Assembly: GCF_017888565.1 (NCBI RefSeq)
Contig: NZ_JAGHFX010000094.1
Coordinates: forward strand, 82,605-146,604
Direction: 5' to 3'
DNA length: 64,000 bases
Origin: Clostridium sp.
GTDB taxonomy: Bacteria; Bacillota; Clostridia; Clostridiales; Clostridiaceae
The position numbers and the translations under genes were made by a program. The notes under the pieces are model-generated. The model searched no databases and was not told the DNA's origin. It was given only the letters and a program-made list of their open reading frames with translations. This document shows positions 1 to 8,713 of this stretch, in pieces; within the stretch, counting starts at the first letter, position 1; every line of letters starts with the position of its first letter.

Positions 1-1011
1 CATATTACTTATTTCGCATAATTCTTTTACAGATTTCATTGCTCTTTCATTATCTTCACTCCAGTTATCTCCGTCACTAGCATATATAGGGTATATATTC
101 CACATTTCTGGTGGATACTTTTCTTTAATTAATTTTAAAGCTGTATTAAGTCCACTTGAAATATAGGTTCCACCCGATTCAGCTTTATGGAAAAACTCAA
201 ACTCATTTACCCTCTTCGCAACAGTAGTATGAGATATAAACTCAAAAGCTATATTATTATATTTCCTTTTTATAAATCTAGATAAAACAAAGAACAATGA
301 CCTTGCTAAATATTTTTTGCTACTATCCATAGAACCTGATACATCCATAATAAATAGCATTACTGCATTGCTTTCCTTTTTAGGTTTTTTCTTAACTTTA
401 TAATATCTAAGATCTTCTTCTCTAAAAGGAAATCTATTTATATCACTATCTAAACCTGCTTCTTTTAACGCTCTTTTTTTCCCTTGCTTTCTTTCAAGCT
501 TTGCTACAACTGTTTTTTTCTTTGCAAGCCTTGGATTTATTCCATATCTTTGATAACCACGCTTTTTGCCAGAACTTTCTGTTACTATTTCAGAGTATTT
601 TTTTCTATCTAAATTAGGTAGCTCTAAATCCTCAATTATATAATCCATAAGTTCTTCCATGGTTACTTCTGTTTCATAAATATCATCTCCAGGAGAGTTG
701 CCTGCACCTTGATTACCACTTTTCCCAGACTTTGGATTTCCATCTGAAATTTTATCTCCTCTTCTTTCTTCCCCAACTCCAGTGGCAACCCCTTTATTAT
801 TTCTTCCAAACACAAATTGATATTCTTTTATTCCTCTAATTGGAATCTTGAACTTTTTATTCTTACTTTCTCCAATTATACTTTCCTCCGAAAGAATATC
901 CCCCAAATTTTCTTTTATAGACTTTTCAACCAATTGTCTATGCCGTCTTCTATCCTCTATTGATCTATCATGCTCTAATGGATTATCTGCATTATCTCTA
1001 AAGATTGCCAT
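1..1011 (-). CDS. yhbH: YhbH/YeaH-type protein (DUF444), 3' end outside window
   Basis: Reading the minus strand from the ATG at 1011, the frame stays open for 337 codons to the left edge, so the C-terminus is missing. The N-terminus is basic and charged, followed by a Gly/Ser/Asp-rich linker and a Lys/Arg-rich stretch. Near residue 223 comes a VWA-like MIDAS motif, DVSGSMD, after a hydrophobic strand. This architecture matches the DUF444 family (B. subtilis YhbH, E. coli YeaH), which is encoded next to PrkA kinases and linked to sporulation or stress. It starts 5 bp after the prkA stop, so the two are almost certainly cotranscribed. A SpoVR-like gene often follows in this arrangement but would lie outside the window. 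Molecular function is not established; the family call is secure. Confidence 0.9.
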   Translation of the reverse strand, partial: MAIFRDNADNPLEHDRSIEDRRRHRQLVEKSIKENLGDILSEESIIGESKNKKFKIPIRGIKEYQFVFGRNNKGVATGVGEERRGDKISDGNPKSGKSGNQGAGNSPGDDIYETEVTMEELMDYIIEDLELPNLDRKKYSEIVTESSGKKRGYQRYGINPRLAKKKTVVAKLERKQGKKRALKEAGLDSDINRFPFREEDLRYYKVKKKPKKESNAVMLFIMDVSGSMDSSKKYLARSLFFVLSRFIKRKYNNIAFEFISHTTVAKRVNEFEFFHKAESGGTYISSGLNTALKLIKEKYPPEMWNIYPIYASDGDNWSEDNERAMKSVKELCEISNM

Positions 1012-1016
1012 TTTTA

Positions 1017-2939
1017 TCAATCCTTCCACAAGTTGTTTGCAGCATATTTTAATATTACATCACAGCAATGTAAGCAATATCCATTATTCTGCATTTCTTC
1101 AACCATGGAGTTATATTTTTCGGCTTGTTCTGTATCTCTAACTCTAGATTTAGTTATTATTCTTGAAAGGTCTTTAACAGATGCCATAAGTTTCTTTTCA
1201 ATGGCTTCTTTTAAAGGTTCATATGAGGTATAGTCTATCTTACTTCCATTTCTAACTAAATAAAACATGTATGAAGTAACATCTGCTCTAAAGCCTTTGC
1301 ATGAGTTTTCTGAAACTCCAATTTGTTCTTCTATACTTCTCATAAATTCTTCATCTGGATTTAGCTCTTCTCTAGTTGATATATCTTTTATTTTAGTTTT
1401 ATTAACAAATGCTTCAGCGTTATCTATATAATTATCAAATAAGCTTTCTGCTTGTTCTCTAAAAGAATGAATAAATGCCTTTGTAATTTCTTTTTCAAGA
1501 ATCTTATTATATTCTTTTCTAATTGTATCTTGTATAAACCCAAGATATTTCTTCTTATCTTCAGCTGCAATATCCATTTCCTTAACTGATTTTATTATAC
1601 TTTCCATTATACTTAATGGATTGATGCAGTTATATTCTGAACTAGAAAGGGCATTATCAATTGCTTTAATTATAAATCTAGTACTTATACCCTTCATACC
1701 TTCATATGTGCCTGCTTCTTCTCTTAATTCATTTATGTCAATTCTCTTAGTGCTTCCTTTTTCAACTATTTCTTCTCCATTATATATTTTAAGTTTTGTT
1801 ATAGGGTCTACCTTAGATGACGGGGATAATCTTGAAAGAATAGCAAACATAGCTGCAACTTCTATTGTATGTGGAGCTATATGAGCATTAAAATTACTCT
1901 TTTTTAATATCTTTTCATATATTTTTACTTCTTCATCAAGCTCTAAACAATAAGGCACTTCTATTTTTACAATTCTATCTAAGATAGCTTCATTTGTGTG
2001 ATCTGATTTAAATTTATTCCACTCAGCTTCATTTGAGTGAGCTATTATAAGTCCATCAAAGTAAATCATAGATCCTTTACCTGGTGATGGAATAGATTTT
2101 TCTTGAGTTGCAGTAATTATTGTATGAAGATATTCAACATCATTTTTAAATACTTCTATAAATTCAACTAATCCTCTATTACCAACATTAAATGCACCAT
2201 TTAAAGAAAATATTCTAGGATCATCTTCTGGATACATATCCATTTTTGAAATATCAATTGAACCAGTTAATATTGAAGTATCTTGATTATTAGGATCTAC
2301 TGGTGGAACAACACCAATTCCTTTTCTTGATCTAATAGAAAAACCCTTTGTTTCAACTTGGAACTTTTCATATTCTCCATTTAATTCATTCATAAGCCTA
2401 TACTTACAAACTGGACATAAGTCCCCCTCTATCTTTGCACCTAATAATTCTTCAAATTTTGGTCTTAAATGTTTAGGTATTAAATGTAATGGTTCTTCAT
2501 GCATAGGACAACCCTTTAAGGAATATATAGGAGTACATTCAACAAGTGCTTTTTTCAAAGCTTCAACTAATGATGATTTACCTGCCCCAACTGGACCAAC
2601 TAAATATAGTACTTGCCTAGCTTCTTCTCCATTCATTGATGCAGAATGTAAATAATTTACTAACTTCATAATTACCTTATCAATTCCAAAAAAATCCTCT
2701 TTAAAAAAGCCATACTTTCTTATAGAATCATTTCCATATATCTTTTTTACTTTAGGGTTTTCTTCACCCTTTAGCACTTCTACACCCTTACTAACTACCA
2801 TATCATAAATTCGCTTATGTGAAAGCTTAGCTATATCTGGGTTTTTCTTTACTAGTTCTAAATACTCAAGAAATGTTCCTTCAAATCTTTCTTTGTTTCT
2901 GCTTTCCCTATCACTTTTTATAAATTCTTCGAAGTTCAT
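1017..2939 (-). CDS. prkA: PrkA family serine protein kinase / AAA+ protein
   Basis: The 640-residue product matches PrkA/YeaG in length and order. An N-terminal AAA+ part carries Walker A GPVGAGKS at residues 115-122, and a Cys pair (CPVCKYR) lies near residue 175. The C-terminal part is the PrkA-type kinase region. Family members are described as Ser/Thr kinases or AAA+ regulators acting in sporulation (Bacillus) and nutrient stress (E. coli YeaG). The ATG at 2939 follows a strong G-rich ribosome binding site. The gene is first of an operon with yhbH 5 bp downstream. Upstream are two CATATA-like boxes (2983-2990 and 3002-3008, minus sense) that resemble sporulation sigma-factor promoters, but the spacing is not convincing. 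Confidence 0.95.
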   Translation of the reverse strand: MNFEEFIKSDRESRNKERFEGTFLEYLELVKKNPDIAKLSHKRIYDMVVSKGVEVLKGEENPKVKKIYGNDSIRKYGFFKEDFFGIDKVIMKLVNYLHSASMNGEEARQVLYLVGPVGAGKSSLVEALKKALVECTPIYSLKGCPMHEEPLHLIPKHLRPKFEELLGAKIEGDLCPVCKYRLMNELNGEYEKFQVETKGFSIRSRKGIGVVPPVDPNNQDTSILTGSIDISKMDMYPEDDPRIFSLNGAFNVGNRGLVEFIEVFKNDVEYLHTIITATQEKSIPSPGKGSMIYFDGLIIAHSNEAEWNKFKSDHTNEAILDRIVKIEVPYCLELDEEVKIYEKILKKSNFNAHIAPHTIEVAAMFAILSRLSPSSKVDPITKLKIYNGEEIVEKGSTKRIDINELREEAGTYEGMKGISTRFIIKAIDNALSSSEYNCINPLSIMESIIKSVKEMDIAAEDKKKYLGFIQDTIRKEYNKILEKEITKAFIHSFREQAESLFDNYIDNAEAFVNKTKIKDISTREELNPDEEFMRSIEEQIGVSENSCKGFRADVTSYMFYLVRNGSKIDYTSYEPLKEAIEKKLMASVKDLSRIITKSRVRDTEQAEKYNSMVEEMQNNGYCLHCCDVILKYAANNLWKD

Positions 2940-3242
2940 TTACTCCCCCCCTTTTTACTAAAATATATTCATTTATATGCTTTATATATGACAAAATCTT
3001 TTATATGACACTTTTATTTCAATTTATTGATTATTTAATTTTGCACCTATTAACTTTGAAAAACATATATTTTTTCATATAATGAATAATTAATAAAAAA
3101 CTGATAATAATAAAACTAATATGAATCTTATTTATAAAAGTGAACTAATTTGTGTGAATATTTTTTCTATAATGCAAAATTTGTTAATTTAATATTTATC
3201 ATACATGATAAATTAATAACAATTATTAATTAGTAACTTTTA
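2940..3242. other. AT-rich intergenic region between prkA and the 3309 microprotein
   Basis: This divergent gap contains upstream sequence for prkA on the minus strand and leads to the microprotein promoter on the plus strand. Apart from the weak CATATA-like boxes near 2983-3008 I see only A/T runs and no open frame with a ribosome binding site. Confidence 0.5.
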
Positions 3243-3271
3243 TTGATAAATTGATTATAATATAGTATAAT
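3243..3271 (+). promoter_or_regulatory. near-consensus vegetative promoter for the 41-residue microprotein gene
   Basis: A -35 box TTGATA (3243-3248) and a perfect -10 box TATAAT (3266-3271) are separated by exactly 17 bp. The -10 ends 37 bp before the start codon at 3309. This is one of the strongest sigma-A-like promoters in the window and supports the short downstream frame as a real gene. Confidence 0.75.
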
Positions 3272-3308
3272 AGTAATAAATAAAAGAACATTTAAAGGGG
3301 TGTTGTAC

Positions 3309-3434
3309 ATGGAAGGAATAGCATGCATGCTAAGCAAAAAGTGTAGAAGAGAAAAATCAGAAGAAATAGTTAAAAATATGAATAACGAACAAAAAACCTA
3401 TGAAGAAATTTATGAAAAAGAAAATAATAACTAA
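3309..3434 (+). CDS. 41-residue Cys-containing charged microprotein, unknown function
   Basis: The frame begins with ATG at 3309, seven bases after an AAAGGGGTG ribosome binding site, and ends at TAA 3432-3434. The product starts MEGIACMLSKKCRR and then becomes a charged, probably helical Glu/Lys/Asn tail. Two Cys (residues 6 and 12) are separated by five residues; no signal peptide or membrane segment is seen. It has its own near-consensus promoter (3243-3271) and is followed by a strong terminator (3524-3555), so it is a complete single-gene unit. I do not recognise the family. A small regulatory or metal-binding peptide is conceivable but unsupported. Confidence 0.7.
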   Translation: MEGIACMLSKKCRREKSEEIVKNMNNEQKTYEEIYEKENNN

Positions 3435-3523
3435 TTAAATTTTATTATATATAACTCATAAATGAACACATAATTGAGAATTAAAAAAGAAAATTTTGTA
3501 TATTAAGTAGTTTAATATAGCAT

Positions 3524-3556
3524 AAAAAGTAGAGAAAATAATTTCTCTACTTTTTT
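3524..3556. terminator. bidirectional intrinsic terminator
   Basis: A 14-bp perfect stem (3524-3537 with 3542-3555) around an ATAA loop is flanked by A-run and T-run on either side. It can end the microprotein transcript on the plus strand and the ABC-transporter operon on the minus strand. Confidence 0.85.
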
Positions 3557-3613
3557 ATATTTTTCTGGCCCCCAGAGGCAATTCCCCTAGGGATCTAATT
3601 TTCCCCAAATAAT

Positions 3614-4210
3614 CTATTCTATTATAAATGGCATCGTCGAATTATCTATATATTCTGAAGCGCCTCTAGAAAACGCATTCCCAATAACTGTACCCTTTCC
3701 TATTCTGTATTTAAAATAGTTTACTCCATAAGATATAGACATTCTATTTGTATCAAAAACTTCTTTATCAAATTTTATTCCTTTAGATATTTCAAATATA
3801 TATTCCCTTTCTTCATTAGGATCTAAATAAGAACTAAAAGTATCTCCTCTATCTCCAGGTTTATAATTCAGTAAATATTCTCTCTCAGTATTATCATATC
3901 CTTTAAATACAGGAGTAGCATTATTTGAACTAAATCCAACTTTATCCTTTGTATTATGTGAAAACTGTAAGTTTACATTGTTTAAGCTAGCATAATACTT
4001 ACTATTATTTTTTATATTAACTTTAATCTTATAAGCATTTTCATCTTCTTCAAATCCAGAGTATTTTATTATTGGTCCTTTACTATTAAAGGCTTCTTCA
4101 GTAGAATCAACGTATAATAGCTTGTCTCCCAAAATGAATTTAAAGCCTAAAATAAAGATAAAGCTAAAAAGAAAAATACTTATACTTACTGTTATAAATT
4201 TTTTATTCAT
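3614..4210 (-). CDS. membrane-anchored extracytoplasmic protein, last gene of ABC transporter operon
   Basis: The 198-residue product has one N-terminal hydrophobic segment (about residues 5-27) after MNKK, without a lipobox Cys, so it is probably a single-pass protein with an outside domain of about 170 residues. That domain is rich in Asn, Tyr and Phe and looks beta-rich. A strong GAGGAG ribosome binding site precedes ATG at 4210, and the gene starts 12 bp after the permease gene. The context makes it an accessory factor of the GntR-controlled ABC exporter, as seen in YtrGABCDEF-like operons. I do not recognise a named family. Confidence 0.8.
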   Translation of the reverse strand: MNKKFITVSISIFLFSFIFILGFKFILGDKLLYVDSTEEAFNSKGPIIKYSGFEEDENAYKIKVNIKNNSKYYASLNNVNLQFSHNTKDKVGFSSNNATPVFKGYDNTEREYLLNYKPGDRGDTFSSYLDPNEEREYIFEISKGIKFDKEVFDTNRMSISYGVNYFKYRIGKGTVIGNAFSRGASEYIDNSTMPFIIE

Positions 4211-4222
4211 TTTACTCTCCTC

Positions 4223-4930
4223 CTAAGCTAAATCCTTATTTTTATAAATTCTTAAAGAAATATATATTGAAATTATAAATAAAACTAATGCTATAACAAA
4301 TATAAGAATAAGATAAACATTCATTGACATAACTTTATAGTCATAACCTTCAAAATTAAAAATCTTATAAATTAGTCTTCCTATTTTTCTTGAAAAACTT
4401 ATAAGTAATGTTTCCTTCCCATTATTAATAAATTCATAAGCACTACTATTTTTATAAGCCATATAACCTATAAATATCGTTATTATAGGAGCAATAATTC
4501 TTCCAATTCTATAACCATATTTAAATATAATAGGTATTATTATTCCAAAGCTAAGTAATATAGTTACAATAGACACAATTATATCTTGAAAAACCATAAC
4601 TCTTGCAGAATTTAATATATTCATACCATATAGAACATACATTAATATTAATGAAGCAAAAATTATTATTAATGTTAATATATATTTTGAATAAACCACA
4701 TCTTCTCTTTTATTTGGAAGACTTAGCATAAAACTTTCACTTTTATTCAAATAGTCATAATAAAAGCTATTCATCATAATAATAAAAGTAAACATTACTG
4801 GAAGTAAGGTTGGAAATACATATGAAAAAGCAGTTAAGAAAAATAATCCTACTATAAATGTAATTATTGCAGCTTTTAATGATCTAACCTTTAGACCTAC
4901 TAATAAATCCTTTTGTATAAGCTTAAACAT
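4223..4930 (-). CDS. ABC-2 type transporter permease
   Basis: The 235-residue integral membrane protein has about six hydrophobic segments and the start typical of ABC-2 permeases (MFKLIQKDLLVG). A motif after the second segment (YYDYLNKSESFMLSLP) is characteristic of the ABC2_membrane_5 group found with YtrB/BcrA-type ATPases. Its ATG overlaps the stop of the ATPase gene (TAATG), indicating translational coupling. It probably forms the membrane channel for the ATPase encoded just upstream; substrate unknown. Confidence 0.88.
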   Translation of the reverse strand: MFKLIQKDLLVGLKVRSLKAAIITFIVGLFFLTAFSYVFPTLLPVMFTFIIMMNSFYYDYLNKSESFMLSLPNKREDVVYSKYILTLIIIFASLILMYVLYGMNILNSARVMVFQDIIVSIVTILLSFGIIIPIIFKYGYRIGRIIAPIITIFIGYMAYKNSSAYEFINNGKETLLISFSRKIGRLIYKIFNFEGYDYKVMSMNVYLILIFVIALVLFIISIYISLRIYKNKDLA

Positions 4931-5763
4931 TATTGCTCCCCCTTTACATAGTGAAACATTATATCTTCTAAAGTTGGAATACTTATATTTTCATTATCCA
5001 AGCCTTTTTCATTTATAAATAAACCTTCCATATAATACTTTGTTTCTTTTATAGAAATAAAATTTAATTTAATTTCTTCAAGTTCTTCCTTTGAACCTCT
5101 AAAAATTCTGTATTTTTCCTTTATAGACTCCATGTCTTGTGAGAAAATTAACTTTCCCTTATTAATAAAAGTTATATAATCTGCTATTCCATCTAAATCT
5201 GATGTTATATGGGTAGAAATAATAACACTTCTATTTCCATCCTCTATTGCTTCTTGAAGTAACTTTAATATATCTTTTCTTATGATAGGATCTAATCCAG
5301 CTGTAGGCTCGTCTAATATTAAGAGCTTTGCATCATGGGATAATGCATTAGCTATCATAAGCTTAATTGCCTCACCTTTTGAAAGTTCTCCAACGTATAA
5401 TTTTTTATGAATTCCAAATCTTCTTAAATAAGACTCAAAAAGATTTGAATCAAACTTTGAATAGGACTTACTAACTATTTTCTTGAAATCCTTAATACTT
5501 AAATGACCATAAAAATTTAAATTGTCAAATACAAAGCCAATATTATCTTTAACATAAATTTCTTCTTTAAAAATATCTTTATCAAATATTTTTATTTCTC
5601 CTTCATCAGCTTTAATTAGTCCAAGAAGCATCTTTATTAAAGTTGTTTTTCCTGAACCATTTGGTCCAACTAACCCCATTATAAATCCTTCGTTTAATTT
5701 AAAAGAAATATTATCAAGCTTAAACTTACCTCTCGCCTTACTTACATTTTCTACCCTAATCAT
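4930..5763 (-). CDS. ABC transporter ATP-binding protein
   Basis: The 277-residue ATPase has Walker A GPNGSGKT (residues 33-40), an ABC signature in the variant form LSKGE (127-131), Walker B LLILDEP (147-153) and a switch His in STHI. The start at 5763 (MIRVENV) is preferred over ATG 5778, because the latter lies inside the GGAG ribosome binding site and within the end of the regulator gene. With this start, the regulator stop and this ATG are one base apart. Small ATPases of this type with an ABC-2 permease and a GntR/YtrA regulator are usually drug, peptide or cell-wall-stress exporters. Substrate is not predictable here. Confidence 0.93.
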   Translation of the reverse strand: MIRVENVSKARGKFKLDNISFKLNEGFIMGLVGPNGSGKTTLIKMLLGLIKADEGEIKIFDKDIFKEEIYVKDNIGFVFDNLNFYGHLSIKDFKKIVSKSYSKFDSNLFESYLRRFGIHKKLYVGELSKGEAIKLMIANALSHDAKLLILDEPTAGLDPIIRKDILKLLQEAIEDGNRSVIISTHITSDLDGIADYITFINKGKLIFSQDMESIKEKYRIFRGSKEELEEIKLNFISIKETKYYMEGLFINEKGLDNENISIPTLEDIMFHYVKGEQ

Positions 5764-5764
5764 A

Positions 5765-6139
5765 CTATTCTCCTTCATACAACAAATCTATCATGTTATA
5801 AATATCTTTCTTATCTAGCTTTATAGCCCTTGCTGTTTGCAAAATTTCTTCTAACTTATATTCAATTTCCTTAAGCTTTTCTTCATAAACAAGCTCCTTG
5901 TTAAAATACGATACATAGCAACCCTTTCCCCCAACAGTTTCAATAAAGCCTTGGTTTTCTAGCTCTTCATAAGCCCTTTTTGTTGTAATAACACTTATAT
6001 TTAAATCCTTAGCTAAAGACCTTATAGATGGCAATTTTTCATTAGGTTCCAATGTTCCATTTATAATTTCTTCTTTTATTGAGTTAACTATCTGCTCATA
6101 TATTGGAAGCTTAGATGAATTACTAATTAATATTTTCAT
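5765..6139 (-). CDS. GntR family transcriptional regulator, YtrA subfamily
   Basis: The 124-residue length is that of the short YtrA branch. An N-terminal winged helix-turn-helix contains YEQIVNSIKEEI and LPSIRSLAKDLNISVITTKRAYEELE-type sequence, followed by a short helical dimerisation tail instead of a ligand-binding domain. It is the first gene of the operon, and a 23-bp inverted repeat (6165-6187) overlaps its promoter. This supports autorepression of the regulator and ABC transporter together. Such regulators typically release the operator under cell-envelope antibiotic stress; the signal here is unknown. Confidence 0.92.
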   Translation of the reverse strand: MKILISNSSKLPIYEQIVNSIKEEIINGTLEPNEKLPSIRSLAKDLNISVITTKRAYEELENQGFIETVGGKGCYVSYFNKELVYEEKLKEIEYKLEEILQTARAIKLDKKDIYNMIDLLYEGE

Positions 6140-6164
6140 TTTTCACCTCATACAACTGTATAAT

Positions 6165-6206
6165 CTGTATATGTATACTATATACAGTATATACATGAAA
6201 AGTCAA
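6165..6206 (-). promoter_or_regulatory. promoter and GntR-type operator of the ABC transporter operon
   Basis: An inverted repeat CTGTATAT-N7-ATATACAG (6165-6187) lies just upstream of the regulator gene. On the minus strand a -35 TTGACT (complement of 6201-6206) is followed after 16-17 bp by a TATATA/ATATAG -10 region that falls inside the inverted repeat. Operator over -10 is the layout expected for autorepression by the adjacent GntR protein. Confidence 0.7.
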
Positions 6207-6329
6207 TAATATTTTGAACTTTTTTACCAAATACATTTAAATAATGCATATATAAATAATATAAATATCTTTTTATTATTAATTTGCAATTATATATTAT
6301 AAATAAACACACTTTCTAACATAAAAACT

Positions 6330-6358
6330 AAAGGGAGTCGCGAAAAGCGACTCCCTTT
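6330..6358. repeat. GC-rich perfect hairpin (short hairpin family, copy 1)
   Basis: A 12-bp perfect stem AAAGGGAGTCGC (6330-6341) pairs with 6347-6358 around a GAAAA loop. There is no adjacent T-run, so it is not a textbook terminator. Two related hairpins with a CGAAACG-like apex occur at 6393-6420 and 35428-35456, which suggests a dispersed hairpin family. Confidence 0.7.
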
Positions 6359-6392
6359 ACAACCCTTATAGTCCATTTTTTATAAATTCTGC

Positions 6393-6420
6393 AAGAGGCT
6401 CGCGAAACGCGATCCCCTTT
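6393..6420. repeat. imperfect GC-rich hairpin (short hairpin family, copy 2)
   Basis: The left arm AAGAGGCTCGCG and the right arm CGCGATCCCCTTT surround a GAAA apex. The left arm resembles the 35428 copy, while the right end resembles the 6330 copy. The arms no longer pair fully, so it looks like a decayed or recombined family member. Confidence 0.5.
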
Positions 6421-6591
6421 CCACATCTAAAATGCTCGTAATTTTCTTAATTCAACGTAAGTGAATTATCTCCTCAAGAAATTCAATCTTTTAATAAACA
6501 AATCTTTATAGTCTTTGAAAGCCTCCACTAATAATTTATTGTTATCTCAATAAATACTATTAGAAACTCCCATCTATAAATCATAGGACAA

Positions 6592-6834
6592 ATGCATAAA
6601 TTAAAGATTTATACTCCATGCTTGTCTATTTTTTATAGATTTAAAATAATTGCAAAGCATAGAAGTATGAAACTAGTTGATATAGAATTAATAAATGATG
6701 AATCTATTTATAATGTTTATATGCATAGTGGAAGTTTTAAGGATGATTTCCCAAGAAATGATTTTAAAATATATAATGTTAAATATTATATAAAATATAA
6801 AGATGATAATAAGTCTGTTAAAGATAGTGGTTAA
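6592..6834 (+). CDS. doubtful 80-residue open frame, possible gene remnant
   Basis: An ATG at 6592 lies six bases after a weak AGGA. The product is basic at the start and then polar, with YNVYMHSGSFKDDFPRND in the middle. No domain or membrane segment is recognised. It lies in a hairpin-rich stretch between two repeats, so it may be a remnant of a longer gene rather than a functional gene. Kept because base composition and codon use resemble neighbouring coding DNA. Confidence 0.3.
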   Translation: MHKLKIYTPCLSIFYRFKIIAKHRSMKLVDIELINDESIYNVYMHSGSFKDDFPRNDFKIYNVKYYIKYKDDNKSVKDSG

Positions 6835-6904
6835 TATACGCAAAAGTATTTCTTGATTAAAGAAAGTTATATCATAAAATGGAAAATATATGATATAGGT
6901 GAAT

Positions 6905-6948
6905 TATTTCCTCAATTGTCCATTATCAATTATCAATTTTCCATTGAC
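6905..6948. repeat. partial ATTGTCCATTATCAATTATC repeat
   Basis: The sequence around 6913-6940 matches an arm of the 123-bp inverted-repeat element found at 56251-56373 (complement of GACAATTGATAATG). Only one arm is clear here, next to the 3' end of the GNAT gene. Confidence 0.55.
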
Positions 6949-6949
6949 T

Positions 6950-7414
6950 TTACTTCTTCTCCATTCTTATGTTCTTCTCCACCATCCCCATAGCTTTATA
7001 GAACCCTATAGCATATTCATTAAATCCCCAAACTCCAAGTTCTAGACTTTCAGCCCCATTACTCTTTACTAAATCATATAAATAATCAAATAACATTCTT
7101 CCTAAACCTTGTCCTCTATTGCTTTCCTTTATACAAATTTCATCTATATATGCAAAGAATTTGTCATTTAATAAATCCATATTTTTAATTTCTATATATC
7201 GTATCATCGCATAACCAACTATCTTTTTATCTTTAGTTACTACTATAATTTCAATACCTTCATCATTTAATAATTCTTTAAAATATGATTTATATATAGT
7301 CTTACTAGCTTCTTTATATATATCAGGTCTATTTTTAACATGAAAGTTATGTAGCTCCTTTGATATATTACTTATATATTTATAATCATCTAATTTAGCA
7401 TGTCTTATTTCTAT
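6950..7414 (-). CDS. GNAT family N-acetyltransferase with non-canonical (ATA) or frameshifted start
   Basis: The GNAT fold is clear. From residue 70 the frame reads MIRYIEIKN, a beta-4 segment AYIDEICI, then the acetyl-CoA motif RGQGLGRMLFDYL, and ends with NEYAIGFYKAMGM, typical of GNAT beta-6/7. The first in-frame ATG (7207) would remove the N-terminal half of the domain. In the same frame the coding sequence extends back to 7420 (GIEIRHAKLDDYKYI and onward), which restores a normal length of about 154 residues. No ATG, GTG or TTG exists between the in-frame TGA at 7430-7432 and residue 1. A good ribosome binding site GAGGTGAT sits there, followed by TTG in another frame. Either ATA at 7414 is used or one base has been lost near the start. 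Substrate unknown. Confidence 0.75.
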   Translation of the reverse strand: MEIRHAKLDDYKYISNISKELHNFHVKNRPDIYKEASKTIYKSYFKELLNDEGIEIIVVTKDKKIVGYAMIRYIEIKNMDLLNDKFFAYIDEICIKESNRGQGLGRMLFDYLYDLVKSNGAESLELGVWGFNEYAIGFYKAMGMVEKNIRMEKK

Positions 7415-7550
7415 CCCAACTCTATCACCTCATAATATCTGTATTAAAAATAATGAAGTATTGTTACCCTATAAATTCCATAATTTAAAGTAACATTTTA
7501 AAGTCATTTTACTTATAATGATTATAAAATAATATATTAGGAGTTTATCA

Positions 7551-8576
7551 ATGAATTTTAATGATGATGATTCAATTCTTTACTCAGATGATTCTAGATT
7601 AAGACCACCTCCACTTGGAAATCTAATCCCTGGCTTTCCAACACCTGGCCCTGGTCCTGGTGCTGGTCCTGGATCTGGTCCTGGTGGCAATTTCTCTTTT
7701 CCTGGATCTCAAGGTGCTCCACCTATGGGAAGTAATTTAAATATAGGTGCCCCACCAAACTTTACTCCATCTAAAAACAGTGCAGGGGTGCAAAAACTAA
7801 GTTCCTCCGGTGGTGCTCAAACTAAAGCTGTAAGTCCTGGCTCTATTAGTTTTTGTCTATTTAAATTTACTTATATATGGGAAACTAGTGGTAGAAACTA
7901 TTGGGCATTTTTATTGAATGTAGATCGTAGATCAATTTCTGGTTTACGATGGTTTAGGAACACTTGGGTATTCTTCGGCCTAGATCTAAGGAGAATAGAT
8001 TCATTTATATGCTACAGAAGTGATTCTAAATATGATTCTGCCTCAGAAGATTATCCAACTTCAAAAAATGATTACTCTTCAGAAAATTTAATAAACAATA
8101 GAAAAGAATATTCAGCTGATAGTATAAAAAACACTTATACAAAAGTATTAACTTCTGTTGATATTCCTGAAATAAAGAATGATTATATAATTAATTATCT
8201 AGGTGAAGTTGATGGTAATGAATTAACTACAAAAATTCCTTGCAAACAAACAAGAGTAACTAATTACAGAATAGTTCTTGAATTAACATACCCAGATGAA
8301 TTTAATAAACAATTAATAGATAAAATTAATTCATGTGCAATTGAGGCATCTACTGTTGCTTCAAGGTATTTAGATGAATTTAGAGATAGTAATGACTTTT
8401 TAACTCCTTTAGAAGTATTTAATTTATCTACTAAACAAATAGGTAAATCAGTAAAAGTCTTCTCTTCAGAATTTACTAATAAATTGAAGAAGCTTAAAAT
8501 ACCTAGAGAGGTAGCAAAAGAAGTAGAATATAAAATTCTTCAAGAAAAAGTACAAGAGCCCTGGAGAATAATATAA
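7551..8576 (+). CDS. protein with Pro/Gly-rich N-terminus and aromatic core, unknown function
   Basis: The 341-residue product begins with an acidic tip (NDDDSILYSDDSR) and then a low-complexity Pro/Gly segment (about residues 17-60) with GPGPGAGPGSGPGG-like repeats. Next is an aromatic and arginine-rich core (about 98-153) containing FKFTYIWETSGRNYW, DRRSISGLRWF and GLDLRRIDSFICY. The C-terminal half is a charged alpha/beta-looking region. No signal peptide or membrane span is evident. The AGGAG ribosome binding site is good. It is monocistronic and ends at the bidirectional terminator at 8651. I believe similar aromatic cores occur in hypothetical proteins of spore-formers, but I know no function. 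A surface or spore-layer role is only a guess from the GP-rich part. Confidence 0.85.
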   Translation: MNFNDDDSILYSDDSRLRPPPLGNLIPGFPTPGPGPGAGPGSGPGGNFSFPGSQGAPPMGSNLNIGAPPNFTPSKNSAGVQKLSSSGGAQTKAVSPGSISFCLFKFTYIWETSGRNYWAFLLNVDRRSISGLRWFRNTWVFFGLDLRRIDSFICYRSDSKYDSASEDYPTSKNDYSSENLINNRKEYSADSIKNTYTKVLTSVDIPEIKNDYIINYLGEVDGNELTTKIPCKQTRVTNYRIVLELTYPDEFNKQLIDKINSCAIEASTVASRYLDEFRDSNDFLTPLEVFNLSTKQIGKSVKVFSSEFTNKLKKLKIPREVAKEVEYKILQEKVQEPWRII

Positions 8577-8650
8577 GCAATTGAAAATGAATAATTGACA
8601 GTTGATAAATAAGAGTGAAGAATTGACAATTCAATTTGTGAAATAGCAAA

Positions 8651-8700
8651 AAGGACTGTAGTATAACAATAATTGTAATACTACAGTCCTTCTTTTAGTC
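8651..8700. terminator. bidirectional intrinsic terminator between 7551 gene and metS
   Basis: A 14-bp perfect stem AAGGACTGTAGTAT (8651-8664) pairs with 8678-8691, flanked by A-run and T-rich sequence. It separates the convergent plus-strand 7551 gene and the minus-strand metP-metS operon. Confidence 0.85.
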
Positions 8701-8713
8701 AACCATAAATTTT

